A stretch of DNA of 64,000 bases from Anagrus nilaparvatae. Its lineage: Eukaryota; Arthropoda; Insecta; Hymenoptera; Mymaridae. Under the pieces are notes generated by a model, which saw only the letters and a list, made by a program, of their open reading frames with translations, was not told where the DNA came from and made no database searches. The DNA lies in the NCBI GenBank assembly GCA_022575985.1, contig JAKSXM010000007.1, positions 19,408,501-19,472,500 of the forward strand, read 5' to 3'. The position numbers were made by a program, and so were the translations under genes. This document shows, in pieces, positions 1 through 20,110 of the stretch; the stretch's first letter is position 1; each line of letters begins with the position of its first letter.

Positions 1-1513
1 AATGCCAATGCTTTTAGTATTTGTGCCTATAGAAAATTCCCCTATTTTAATAATAATTTTAAAAGTCTAATAATACAATTTATCTGTAACTATAATTAAT
101 AATTATATATATTAAAAATAAAATTTTTTTTTCTCTTTTTTTGTTAAATATAATTGAAAAAAAAAGGATTGTCAAAGAAATTGCGTGTTTCACGCAACTC
201 ATCACGTATACTATTTTCTATAATTTTTTTTTCTTCTATATATATATATATAAAACACAATAGTGAATAGAAAAAAAAAGTACTTTTTTATGTATGAATA
301 GAGTCAAAACACGCTATTATACTTCTTTCATTTATATGAAAAAAAAAGAAATATGAAAAACTAAAATAAAATATTTCAGACTATTTTTATAATATAGAAT
401 TATTTTATGAGACAATGACTACGTGTGTGTGAGTGTGTGTGTTTTTTATGACTTTGTGTGAGAATTTGTATGTTTGTGAATTTGTGTTTGAATTTATGGA
501 AGTACATGGTTTACATTTTTAGACTTGACTCTAATAATGAATAAATTATCAAAAAGTTTTAACAGATTGAAATGAACTTATCTCTAGTAGAATTTATGTA
601 CTTTTAAGAAAATTCCAATAATATTATAATTTTAAAAAGTTTATTTTTTTTGAAGAAACTAAGTAATTTAAGTACTTACAGTTTTAAAATGGTTTCTTAT
701 TTCCCCTTTTCACATTTTTATCAATTGCAATAATTTTTATACAAATTTTTTTTTTTTTTGAAAGCGAAAAAATTCAATTGCGACAAATGACATTCTGTTT
801 AAGACAAGTGGATCTCTGCTTTAGTTGCAACGATTGCAAATGACGTTAAAAAAGTTAAAATATTTTTCAGGTCTTCGCCGAATTTCGTTGAAATAAAAAA
901 ATTTTTTAAAAGTTTTATATACATTTTAAATCATTTTCAATTGTTTGAACAAAAAAAAACTTTACATTAAATATTTTTTTATGTACAGTGAAAGCTTTTT
1001 AAAGCAAAGTTCAGTATCCTTCCTCTTATTTTATTCAAAAACCCCAAGAAAATTTAATTTACCAATGATTTTAAAATTTAAATTTTATTAAAAGGACCTA
1101 AAATATGCAATTTATAAGCCTCAAAAGGATCAAAAGCTTTCTGAGAAAGCATAAATTCAACTAGAATGAAGGTTCATCAAGTCATTTTAAAACTTTTGTT
1201 TACTTTGTGCATTAATAGGGTCATAATAATTATGATTGTTTATGAATTTTTATATATTTATACAACTTTCAAAAAATTAAATTTAGTTCATTTAGTTTTA
1301 AAAATACATATTTCATTTGTTAATACACATTTATATTATATATAGGTAACAAATTTTTAAAATAATATAGGATATTTAAAAATGAAAATATTAATGTAAC
1401 ATTATACATATAAATATGATGTATCAAAAAATCACTTGAAGAACACAATATCACGACTAAAAAAAATTATTTTAAACAAATTAATATTGAAAAAAAAATT
1501 AAAAACAATTTAG
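1..1513 (+). other. slo intron (upstream part)
   Basis: AT-rich intron sequence with homopolymer runs and a short GT-rich microsatellite at about 421-446. No coding similarity was seen on either strand. Confidence 0.7.
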
Positions 1514-9359
<7,846 letters not shown>

Positions 9360-9882
9360 CTTTTGCTGTGTAGCGCCCTCAGTGACGGTCCGTATTCATA
9401 TATCTAAATATTTATTTAGATATAAATATATTTAAAAAATATTTTTTGCATAATACAATATATAATTGTCAATTTTTAAACATTGTAAATATAATAATTA
9501 AGTAAATAAATAATTGGTACTTCTTTATTTTTTTTTAAATAAAACATTTCTGAAAAATAAATGAAACTGGGGACCTTCTTTAATATTTCTCTGCAATCAT
9601 ATCAAAGACTGAAAATGTCCAGAAAATGATATTTAAGAAGCCTCAGAAAAGTAAACGCTTAATCATGATAATTAAAAAATTATTTGTATAAATATCTATA
9701 TTATAAAGACTGGTGACAAAAAAAAATGCACGCAGTGATAAATAAATATTCATTTTTATTGTTATAAATATAATTTTTTTATAGTATTTAAAAAATAATT
9801 ATGAATAAGTAAAATAGATTATTTTTATTTTTATTAAAATTAATAACTTGCTTTAGATATTTATTTTTATTGAAAATCCAAA

Positions 9883-9913
<31 letters not shown>

Positions 9914-10343
9914 TTACATACATAAATTATATATACATATAAGTTTTTTTTAAAATGTGATTTTACTTAGTTGATATTTATTAAGTATACCTTCATATTA
10001 TACGCACATTTAAAATTCACAAATATTATTTATATGGTAAAATATTAATAATTTAAATAATAATAATAATGATAGTAATATTAAAATAACAATCAATGAT
10101 ATTTATGTATATATATATATATGCATATGACTAATAAAAGTTGCACCAGATAAATTTTTAGAAATTTTGAATTTTTTTCAAAATTTTGTAAATTAAATAA
10201 GAAAAATTGTAAATTATAAATTATCGACTTAAATAAACAAATTATTTAGTAAATTATCAAAGTTTTTAAAAAAATACGAATGATTCGAAAATTTATTATG
10301 GGTTACTTTTTACACCTGAATCAATATATAAGAATACATACTA

Positions 10344-10551
10344 GGATGGCATTTATGTTGGAAAAATAGTCATTAGTCAGTTTTATTAATGACCCAAAAT
10401 TAATCAATTTGCACATATTCTTTAATTCAATAATTTTTTAACAAGTACTACTTTCAGGTACCCCTTTTAGAACCTTATTTTGTTAACAAAAAGATAAAAA
10501 AAATTAGCTCATTTAAAATAAAAATAATAGTTTCTAGAACAAGTGCCATCC
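10344..10551. mobile_element. MITE, 208 bp, TA target duplication
   Basis: Terminal inverted repeat GGATGGCA...TGCCATCC, extending imperfectly inwards, flanked by TA on both sides (10342-10343 and 10552-10553). No ORF. The layout fits a Tc1/mariner-type non-autonomous element. Confidence 0.75.
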
Positions 10552-12333
10552 TAATGTACATTGTATATTAATCTGTCACTTTATAAACAAATTTGTTAGT
10601 TAAGAAAGCTCCAGTTAAAAATGTTTCTACTTTCTGTAAAAAAATAATTTAGCAGTAATTTTTAAGATCCTATTATTATAGAAAATTGAAACTTTTTACC
10701 TGAAGCGTTCAAGAATAACAATTTTTTTTATTTCAGTTACAGAAAATTATATATATATATATATATTTACATGTAAATATGCATGTGTGTACGTATGTGT
10801 AAAAACTTAATGTTTAATATTATAAAATTAAAAAAAAATTAAATAAATTAAATATTAATAACAATAAAATAATACAATGAAGTACCAAAAAAATTTTTTA
10901 AAAATTGACAATTAATATTAGAAAAAAAATGCAAAATATTTTTTAAAATACGGATCGAGGGTTGCTACACGCATAAGATTACACCTTTAACAAGGAATAA
11001 AATTAGATAATAATTAATAAAAATTATAAATAAAATAATAATACGTTATTTACGTTAGATAGGAATTAAGACGTATTTATTAACAAAAATATTCATACAT
11101 TCACAAATTCATATTTAGGAATAATAAATTTTTAGAACAAAACATTTTTAATATCTTTAAAAATTTTATTTTAATCGCTTATACTATTAAATATAAAAAA
11201 TAAAGTTTGTAGAAAATATGTCAAACAATTTTTTTTTTAACCAGAAAACGAAAAAAAATACTTTAGATTTACATATTAAATATAAACTGTAAAAAATAAA
11301 TTTAAATTTATCATAAAATAACAAGAAAGTCAACTAAAAAAAAAAAATATTAATATATAGTGTAAATAAAACCGATCAATTTATTTTACAAATGGGTTGA
11401 TTATTGTGTTAATAATTTTTATTGGATAATTATTTTATAAAAATATGTATTTATGTAAAAATAATAAAAAAAAAAAATAAAAAAAATTAATAATTACAAA
11501 AATAAAAAAAATGACCATAATTTTATTAAATGGTTTCGATATTTATGTGTGTTCAAAAAAAAAAAAAAAAGTTATTGAATTGAAGAAAGAATGTATTTAT
11601 TGTTTGTTTGTATTAATTATGATTGATATAAAATCTGTTATATATACCTGCCTATAATTATTATTCGAAAACTATAAATAATCATTATTTAGTAGATTAT
11701 GTACAGTTTTTTCTGCATAAACAGAGATAAAATATTAAAATTTCTGTAATTAAATAGTTTATATTTTTTTTGTAAATATTAAAAATTTTAATAGTTTAGA
11801 AAAATGCATGCTTAAAGACACACAAATACGTGTGAATTCTATACGTAATTAAAAAAATATATTGCAATAATAGAATGAATAGTTTGAAAGAATTTAAATC
11901 TACTTGTATTAGATAATGTTAATTATTTAAAAATTTTGATTTCAAAGGCATAAATGGTATTTAATTAAAATTAGACTGAAAAAAAAATTCAGCTTTAAGC
12001 AAGAAAAATATTTTTTCAGTGTATTTTAGCCTGCAAACCTGATTTTTCAATTTTTTGAGTATTCAAATTAGACATCTATTAAATAAAAAGAAATTTTGGA
12101 ATGTAAAAATTTTAAATGTAACTCTTTTAAAAAAACAAAAAATAGTCATAGTTTATTTGTGAAGAATTTAGTCAACTTTGAAGAAAAGTCGTAAATTTGT
12201 TAACTCTAGAAAATTTAAGAAAATTATTATTTTTTTTTTTAATACGTGTCTAATTTTAATACCTGTAATTTCCAAAATTATGCTTTATTGTAAATATTAA
12301 ATCTTTCAAAAAAAGCGTATAAAATTTAACATA

Positions 12334-12881
12334 GAGGTTTGGCTCTGCATGTATACGAAATGCCACTTTTTGTTATACAATAAAAATATAAGAATTAAAA
12401 TACACCAAAAAAATATACTTAAGAATTTATAAAGATTCATTAATTTTTTTTTTTTTTTTTAATTAAAAGTTTTAATCGAATTAAAGTCTGCAAACATAAA
12501 AAGTATCCTTAAAGTTACATTTAATAATAGCCAAAATGCATAAAAAATTTCACGGTTTCTGTAAATATTAATCTTGATAATAAAAAAAACTAAAATTTTT
12601 TTATGGAAAGAATCATAAGAAACAACATGTCTTTAAATTTTCCATTTTAAACAATTGATTAAACTTTTTTTTTCAATATTTTCAAAAATTATAATGAAAA
12701 AGAATTGTTTTTTAAAAAAGCTAATTTTTCATTATTCCATTAAATCAAATAAAAATATCGAAATTAAAGACTGCAAATTGAATTTATTAAAAAAAGACTT
12801 AACCCCCCCAAAAAAAATTTATAAACTTAAAATACTAAATAATAAGTAAAAATAATTCTTAACGTATGAAAGCCAAACCTC
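12334..12881. mobile_element. MITE, 548 bp, TA target duplication
   Basis: Perfect terminal inverted repeat GAGGTTTGGCT...AGCCAAACCTC flanked by TA (12332-12333 and 12882-12883). The 64-codon open frame inside is Lys/Asn-rich low-complexity and not a gene. Confidence 0.78.
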
Positions 12882-14957
12882 TAATTAATATTTAATAAGA
12901 ATTTTTGCAGTTTTATTAATGCAATATTCCAGCCTTGCTAGTTTTTAAGATAAAAATATATTATAAATATAAAATATTTTTAAAATTCGTTAATATCTAT
13001 AAGCACCATTTTTATTAAAAGCTTTAATTTTCGCACTAAAATTTTTTATTAAACTTACAAAAAAAAAACATAAAATTACATTAATTTTAATTAGAAAAAA
13101 TAGCATAAAAAATTTTTTTCAAATTTAAAAATCGATAAATCATATATAAATAGACGAAAAAATCTTCATTTTTTTAAAAAATTTTCTCGTATTTATTACG
13201 TAAATTCTTATAAATATTCAAAAAAATAAAATAATTATATAGAAAAATTATAAATATTATTAATAAATAAAAAAATTAAAAAACTAAAAAAAAAATTAAT
13301 TAAAATGAGAAAATAATTAGAATTTTAGATTAAAAATTTAACGAAATGTTATTATTTCTTATACACTTAATGTACTCGAAATAAAATTAATGCACCAAAT
13401 AATTAAATTTATTAATATAATATAATCGTAATTACAAACTAATTTACTGTGTATTTTTGGTGCGTTTTTTGTACATGAATGTGAAATGTATGTTATTTTT
13501 AAAAAATTATTATATAAAAAAAAAATAAGTAATTAATTATTACATGTAATGCATAAATACATATTAAATTTTAATTATACATGTAAAAATGAATGAGTAT
13601 TGAGATTTTCGTACGTAAAATACTAAATTAAAAAAAAAAATTATTAAAAAAAAGTATCACTATTGATAGAAATGCTTAAAAAAATAAATTTTAAATTTAA
13701 AAAAAGGTGCTCTGAATGCGAGTGCACCATCATTAAAGCCTCATTGAATTTTATTTAATGCTTTTTTATCTCTGTACATTTACATTTTGTGTACCAATGA
13801 GGAACGTTGTTTAATCATGTTGTTGATGTTATTGTTAAAGAATGAGATTCAATATTGTACATAATTATATTCATTATAATTGATGATACAGGCAATTATA
13901 TACATAAAAAATTATTTATGACTTTTTATTACTTGAATTAATCCTTCATTCTCTATTTATTACTAGAAACATACTGATTCATGATTTACTTCAAAGGATC
14001 CGATTTCTGGCATACTTCATTGTCTGCATAAAATATCAAATTCCTTCTTTTTTTAGCCCTTTAGGTGCTGCGTATGATCTATCCATTTAAGATCCGTATT
14101 AGGTATTTGGCTACTTCTTTCATATGCTTTTTTTAAAATTATTTATTTGCCATGCAATAGTTTCAAGATATTTTACCAAATGAATATTCTCGTTGAAAAC
14201 AAATATGCCATTAGTTTTGAAAAATTTGAAACCAGAATTTTTCAGTGTAAAATTTGATTTTTTAGTGATTTTCTATAAAATCACATCTACGAAACAAGTA
14301 AAAATGCAATCTAATAGGAATTTTTTGGCTTCTACAAGGAAGATGTTCAAACTATTTGAAGGTTAGTAGTTTAGCCAAAACAGTAGTTAAAATTTCTCAA
14401 AACTATAATAGCAAAACTATAATATTATGAAAATTGGGTTTCGGTCAAACATTCTGAGCCCCATAGTCAATACTACAAAGCTCCATTATCAATACTTTAG
14501 CCACTGTGGAGCTTAAAAGCTACAAAGCTTCGCCTTTGATTTTATTCATTTGCGCAGTCTTTATAGGAACAAAATAACTTTTTTTGTATATTTAAAAGTC
14601 TAGGTTTAGGTTTTCAAAGTCACTGAATTCCAATCCAATGTCAGATTGGCCAAATTGATAGCTGAAAGCTGTCAACTAGCTGCCAACGGGAGAAGATAAA
14701 GAACACATCTTATTTTTATGTGAATTTGTTTTATGAGAAATTATTTACAAAAAGGTAAAAATTTAAATTTAACAAAATTAAACCCTGTAAAAAATCAAAG
14801 TATTTAAAATTTATATACATGTTTTTTTTTTAATAAATAAATAAATAAATAATACAATAAATAAGAAAATTTTTATTAGATATATTATATCCAAATATGA
14901 GAAAGTCGTATTTTTTTTGTTAATAGATTTTAAAATTTTTAATTTAATTTTTAAATT

Positions 14958-15519
14958 TTAATCTGACTCATTATTTAGGCTATTAATTAAAATTAATTTA
15001 TTTGGCCATTTTAAAGGAGGCAAAGTCTCATCAGTAATTAAAACTATGTCACCGACATTAATATTTTTTGACTCTTCTGTATATTTTGACCATTCTTGTA
15101 AGGATTGCAAATACTCACAAGGCCAAGCCTTCCACCAATTTCGCAACAGTAATTATATCATTTTATATCTTTGAAATAATAATTTGAAATAATTAGGCTC
15201 AGATACTATATATTAATTAAACTGCGTTAGTAAGAATGACGGGCATAAAAAACTTTGATCTGATGGATCGTCAGATAAGGGGACCACTTGCGAGGAAATT
15301 TAAGCAAGCTTTAACCTGCTTAAGAAGTGTGTAAAATTCATCAAACGTTAGAGTAGTATTACCAATTAATCTGCGTAAATGATGTTTTACCGATTTTACA
15401 ACCGATTCCCACAATCCTTCAAAATGCGATGAGCCTGTAGAATTAAATGACAATTTAGTAACTTCTTCGGCTAATTTACCCAAAAGTCCTCGCATATAGC
15501 CTGATGAGGCCATATACAA
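14958..15519 (-). pseudogene. BEL/Pao integrase end and C-terminal domain
   Basis: 15519-15271 encodes SHFEGLWESVVKSVKHHLRR, with the third catalytic acidic residue, and LTFDEFYTLLKQVKACLN. 15146-14958 reads NWWKAWPCEYLQSLQEWSKY and VGDIVLITDETLPPLKWP, the C-terminal BEL integrase block. The two are in different frames. Confidence 0.82.
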
Positions 15520-15539
15520 TTTCTTAAGGGCTTTATCTG

Positions 15540-16534
15540 CACCAATAAAGGTTGTACCTTGGTCACTATATAATTCAAAGCATGGACCGCGAGTTGAAGT
15601 GAATCGGCAAAATGCAGCTAGAAAATCATCCCTCGAGTAACCCGCAACTAACTCTAAGTGTATGGCTTTTGTGCTCCTACATATAAACCTCTATATCTAA
15701 GAATATTTTAGGGACCTGCATAATCTACCCCAGTTGTACGAAAAGGTTTATCAATTTTTTGAACCCTTGGTGAGGGCAAAATACCCATCTTCTGAGCTGA
15801 CCTCATTCCACGATAACGAATGCTTTCGACACATTTATGTATACGAGATTTAACAACACTCCTACCCTTTACGATCCAGAATTCCCGTCTTAAGGTTGAA
15901 AGAGTGAGCCTTATTCCACCATGGAAAGTTTTACGATGAAAATAATCAACCAATAAATCCAAAAGTGCACATTTATATGGCAAAATTAGAGGATGAATCT
16001 GATCATAACTAAGGAAAGAAATATGTAGTCGACCATCTAACCTTAGTAAGCCATTGTTTAGGAATGGATCAAGTCTAACCAGTCTAGATTTTTTAATTTT
16101 TACATTGTCTTCCAAAAAGTTAATTTCTTTAGAAAAATGAGCCTTTCGAGTTAAATAAACCCACAATAACTTTGACCTGTTTAACTCAGGAAAACTTACA
16201 AAATTTTGGTATTGCATGTCTTCTACATTGAACCAATTGAAATTAAATATTTTTAATTTGTTTAGTAGGTTCTTTTTTCTATTTAACAAATATTACACAT
16301 AAAACGGATATTATACAAAGTAATTCTTAACAATTTTCTGAAATCTGAATATTTTTCAATTAAATCACAGTTTTTTGCAATTTTTGCTTTTATTACGACC
16401 TGGTTATTGACTACACAATTTAAAGTAATTAAGGATGTATGGAAATTTTCATCATCCTTAACAAACTGGAAATTACCTTTTATATTGTCATTGCTTTCCC
16501 ACCACAAAAAAAAACGCTGCAAAGTAATTGGCAC
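15540..16534 (-). pseudogene. BEL/Pao integrase N-terminal zinc region and core
   Basis: The frames at 16534-16283 (weak) and 16289-15708 contain a Leu-rich region, then HPLILPYKCALLDLLVDYFH, TFHGGIRLTLSTLRREFW and GVDYAGP. The His-His-Cys pattern is visible, but the second Cys of the zinc pair is Ser (HKCVES). After a stop at 15707 the core continues as STKAIHLELVAGYSRDDF and YSDQGTTFIGADKA, holding the second catalytic Asp. Confidence 0.8.
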
Positions 16535-16819
16535 TATTGTTCCTCATTAGCAATAACAAAATGTTCTTAATGGTCTATTTTACCTAACAAAGTATAATGT
16601 CATAAGAAAAACTAAAAATGATCTTTTTCTTGTGATACTGTTAGCTTATGGAAAAAATTAGGTTTTTTACATAAAAAAAAGAAGATTTTTATACACTAGT
16701 ACCTAATCTTCTTTTATGATAGTTATGTATACTAGACAGTTTTTGGTGTAGCTGGTGTAGTTATACCTTGAAGGAATAATTACAAGCTATAGGAATAATT
16801 ATATAATTTTAGCTAGTAA

Positions 16820-17345
16820 AAACGTTTATTCTAGATATTAGTACTTTCATAGAAATAAATTTAGTACTACATCCAAAGAGAAAAAAACTTATGATGTTTT
16901 TTTAATTTTTTTTTGTAAAAAATTAAAAAAAAAATTTTGAAAAATTACGTATCAGATAGAGAAATCCTTTACAAACGATAATTCTAGATATTCATACTTT
17001 CATATAAAGAAATTAAGTACTAAGTCCTAAAAAAAAAATAACTGTTTTTTTTAATTTTTTTATGTAAAAAATTAAAAAAAAAAAAATTGAAAATAATTAT
17101 CGGATTGGAGATAACGAGTAAAAACAATAATTCTAGATATTAGTACTTTCATGGAAAAAAATAAGGTACTAAGTCCAAAAAAAAATATAAAATTATGGTT
17201 TTATGTTTAATTATTATATGGATAAAATTTTGAAATAATAAAATTTCGAAAAATCACGTATCAGATGGAGAAATCCTTTACAAACGATAATTCAAGATAT
17301 TCGTACTTTCATAGGAAGAAGTTAAGTACTACGCCCTAAAATAAG
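16820..17345. repeat. Tandem array, ~150-158-bp unit, four copies
   Basis: The core ATTCTAGATATT/ACTTTCAT recurs near 16828, 16981, 17131 and 17289. Each is followed by an A-rich stretch, a poly(T)/poly(A) inverted pair and a TCAGAT-GAGAAATCC-like segment. It sits between the RNase H and integrase parts of the BEL remnant. Confidence 0.75.
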
Positions 17346-17638
17346 GTCTACGGTCTACGGTCTCAAAACATGCTTATATGCCAAAAAATCAGAAAAAAAA
17401 CTTTGACCGATCACAATGGTTCCTCTATGAGTAACCAAAATTTGCTTGTTGATCTGGAGGAATAACACGTGAAACACAGTCATGTGAAAGTTTAATGTTT
17501 AATTAAAGTTTAATTAAACATTAATGTGAAAGTAAAATCGACCATTTTGAAGGATGTTCTTTGAGCCAATATTAAACATCTATAGAGTCAGTAAATAAAT
17601 AAACGTCAACTGAATCAAGATTTAAGGCTCTTAAAACC

Positions 17639-18134
17639 TTAACTGTTAATCTTTATAAAAAGGGCTGTGCTCAGTGGCTTGATGGGCACGACTTTTGACT
17701 TAGCCTGTACTAAATGTATTTTGCTTTGAACATTAAAAACAACTTTTAAATATATACAAGTAGCGTATGCTAATTTAGACGCGTCTGTAAAACCAAAAAT
17801 TTCATATTTAGCATTGGGCAATTTATCCAACGAGGAATTTTAACGAATTTAAACAATCTAATTTATTATACCACTCTAATAATGGATCTTGCAACTCCTC
17901 AAGAAGCTTGACACCCCATTTTAACTTAGCTAGCCAAAGTTTTTGCATTAAAGCCTTATAGCCAAAATTTTGATATGCTAGAGAGTGTATTTCTTTTTGT
18001 AATAGATTTACTAAATTCATGTAATTTAATGTTAAAGGCCAAAAATCCTCAGAAAAATTATAATTAATTCCCAAAACAGAAAAATAATTATGAACAAAGT
18101 CACAATCAGCTTTTAAAGATGAAGAAAAATCCAT
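17639..18134 (-). pseudogene. BEL/Pao connection and RNase H region
   Basis: Two frames (18134-17823 and 17830-17639). The first contains FWPLTLNYMNLVNLLQKEIH and LWLAKLKWG, resembling the post-RT connection. The second has IFGFTDASKLAYATCIYLK and AKSKVVPIK, the RNase H start with its first catalytic Asp. The rest of RNase H is missing. Confidence 0.8.
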
Positions 18135-18664
18135 TTATGTAACTCAAGACACACGATTTTACACATTTTTATCAAATCAGATTGTTTAGCTAGGGCTTCT
18201 TCTAAGGTATGGCCACCAGAAATGGTATCATCCATATATGTCTCTGAGTCAATAATTGGGGCTCCTAATGGAAAATTTTTTCCCTTATCTACAACGAATT
18301 GCTTTAAAACCCTAATCGCTAAAAAGGGGCTGCTAACAACACTATAAGTTATAGTATTTAGCGAATAAGCTGAGATTTCATGATTCGATTTGTATTGCCA
18401 CAAAATCTGCTGATATTTGTGATCTTCTTCATGTACGAGAATTTTACGATACATTTGACGTATGTCAGAAATAAAAACATATTTATAAGTCATCCAATGT
18501 ATTAATAATTCTGCCAGGTCAGGTAATAAATTAGCATCAGTATGCTGTAAATCATTAATTAAAATTTTGTTTGAATCCTTGGCAGAACAATTAAACACGG
18601 ATCTTAATTTTTCAATAATTGCATTTCTTTTTATAATCCCATGACGGGGTAAAAAATAACACAA
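18113..18664 (-). pseudogene. BEL/Pao reverse transcriptase
   Basis: Reads YFLPRHGIIKR, KLRSVFNCSAKDSNKILIND, VFISDIRQMYRKI, PFLAIRVLKQF and the catalytic YMDDTISGG. The order and spacing match BEL RT, and the YxDD box is intact. It is the best-preserved part of the element, but the frame ends just after the palm. Confidence 0.9.
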
Positions 18665-18777
18665 TAAGTAAAGTAAAAATTTTTTGTCATATGGCCACTT
18701 TCCTCATAGTCTTGCATAAAAGCTGTGAACATATCACGAAAAATTAGATCATTTGAAAAACGTTTTTTTATTTTTAA

Positions 18778-18981
18778 TTACATGACTTTAGCTACCTCAT
18801 ATGATCCGGGAAACTGAAAATTTTCCACATTTTTAATTTTAAATGGAAGCCTTACGACGTATCTTCCTTCAGATGTTCTGGAACGAGTATTTACAAAATA
18901 ATCTTCGCACTCTTGCTCATCCAGATTGAGCAATTTAAAGAGCAAATAATTACTCTCTTCTTGCTTCCAGAAACACTCCAA
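18778..18981 (-). pseudogene. BEL/Pao pre-RT segment
   Basis: Encodes a Trp-containing start (CFWKQEES), an acidic stretch and GRYVVRLPFK, the conserved block just before RT in BEL/Pao Pol. A stop separates it from the RT frame. Confidence 0.78.
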
Positions 18982-19274
18982 ATTAAATCAAAGTGAAGAT
19001 ACGGGCTCCTCACAAACTGTATAACAAAAATTTGAACCTATTCCAGCATTGCCAGAAATAATGTATCCTAATTAGGATTTTGTCCTCGTCTTACATCCTC
19101 TTCAATTATAGAAGCGTGAAACGAAGTGCTCAGAAGAATTTCAATTTGACCTCGCTTGCAAAAACCAGGAACTGCCAGATTTAAGTTAGAAATATGCGCC
19201 AAATTTTCAGTTTTCAGATCCACAGTTTGTGCCTAAGAAGATACTTTAGGTAGTACAAAGGCCTGAACCATGAT

Positions 19275-19622
19275 TTAAAAATCAGAGAAGAAACGAGGTT
19301 TAATTTGAAACAAGACTACTTTTGTGCAAGTATAGTCACTTCTACCGCCTATACCTGAAATAGGTAGGCTAGTCACCATAAGACTTGTACATAGCCTTCT
19401 ACATAACGACTGACTAATGAATGAAGCTTGATACGCCTCGTCTACCAAGGCTCGAGCAAAAAATTCATGTCCATCCTCATTTACCACCCTAACGACTGCT
19501 GTAAACAGTAAAGTTTGAGAAGGAGAATTAATGAAGTTTACTGACGTCAAATGTGAACTAGGAGCAGTTTGTGTCACAGATGAGTTTGAGTTTGGGCCTG
19601 AATCTGAATTGTTAATGTTCAA
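19275..19622 (-). pseudogene. BEL/Pao aspartic protease region
   Basis: A Ser/Asn-rich leader is followed by LLFTAVVRVV, then ARALVDEAYQASFISQSLCRRL, the DUF1758-type protease of BEL elements. The catalytic loop, normally with a D-S/T-G triplet after an LxD-like strand, reads LVDEAYQ here: the Asp is kept but the following Ser-Gly is lost, so the enzyme should be inactive. Confidence 0.8.
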
Positions 19623-19934
19623 GACAGGAAAATGGTAGATGTCAAACCTTGTAAATTTATTTATTTCATTACGATAATTTTTTTATATAATTTAATTTAT
19701 TCCTTTTTAGACATTTCATACAAATCTCTATATTCTGTATTCTTTTCAAGATAGAAGAGTGGTAGATTGTAGAGTGGCCAATCTTAGCAAAAGTTATACT
19801 TGTGAATTCTTAAAATTCAACGACATTTCTCGACCAATGGAAGATTGACATTAAAATAACTAGTGGAGTGGTGGATGAGGAGGAGGTGGATATTAATAAT
19901 AAATTACAATAATTATAAATTTAATTGTACTTAT

Positions 19935-19935
<1 letters not shown>

Positions 19936-19978
<43 letters not shown>
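19936..19978. repeat. (CT)n microsatellite, ~21 repeats
   Basis: Perfect dinucleotide run in AT-rich DNA. Confidence 0.95.
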
Positions 19979-19980
<2 letters not shown>

Positions 19981-20024
19981 AATCTCTCTATATAAATACA
20001 TTATTAACATTGTTATTTTCTTAA

Positions 20025-20110
20025 CAGTAAACCTGAATTATTCCAAGTTCCTAAATCGAAATTATTGTAAGTCCCTAAACCCAGATTATTGTAAGTCCCT
20101 GTATTCGTTT
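20025..20110. repeat. 25-bp degenerate minisatellite fragment (reverse orientation)
   Basis: Three units of the type GAATTATTCCAAGTTCCTAA, the reverse complement of the ACTTAGAATAATTC repeats at 6.1 and 33.4 kb. Confidence 0.6.

Larger units (their letters stand above)
9360..14957. other. Intergenic AT-rich DNA 3' of slo
   Basis: Start of slo 3' UTR, then very AT-rich sequence with (AT)n runs at about 9890-9914, 10107-10122 and 10747-10766. Apart from the two MITEs at 10344 and 12334 and a small hairpin at 13707-13730 I see no coding similarity. Confidence 0.6.
14958..19622 (-). mobile_element. BEL/Pao LTR retrotransposon, degenerate, antisense
   Basis: Pol pieces occur on the minus strand in BEL order: protease-like, pre-RT, RT with YMDD, connection, RNase H, integrase zinc region, catalytic core, C-terminal domain. 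Several frameshifts and stops break the frame, and a ~150-bp tandem array lies between RNase H and integrase. No Gag was found to the right of 19622, and I could not find a matching LTR pair. It is a dead copy. Confidence 0.9.

Noticed and set aside
12655..12849. Lys/Asn-rich open frame
   Set aside because: Lies wholly inside the MITE at 12334-12881 and is simple AT-rich translation.
13707..13730. GGTGCTC/GAGTGCACC hairpin as a tRNA or terminator
   Set aside because: Only a short stem, no tRNA box or cloverleaf, and such terminators are not expected here.
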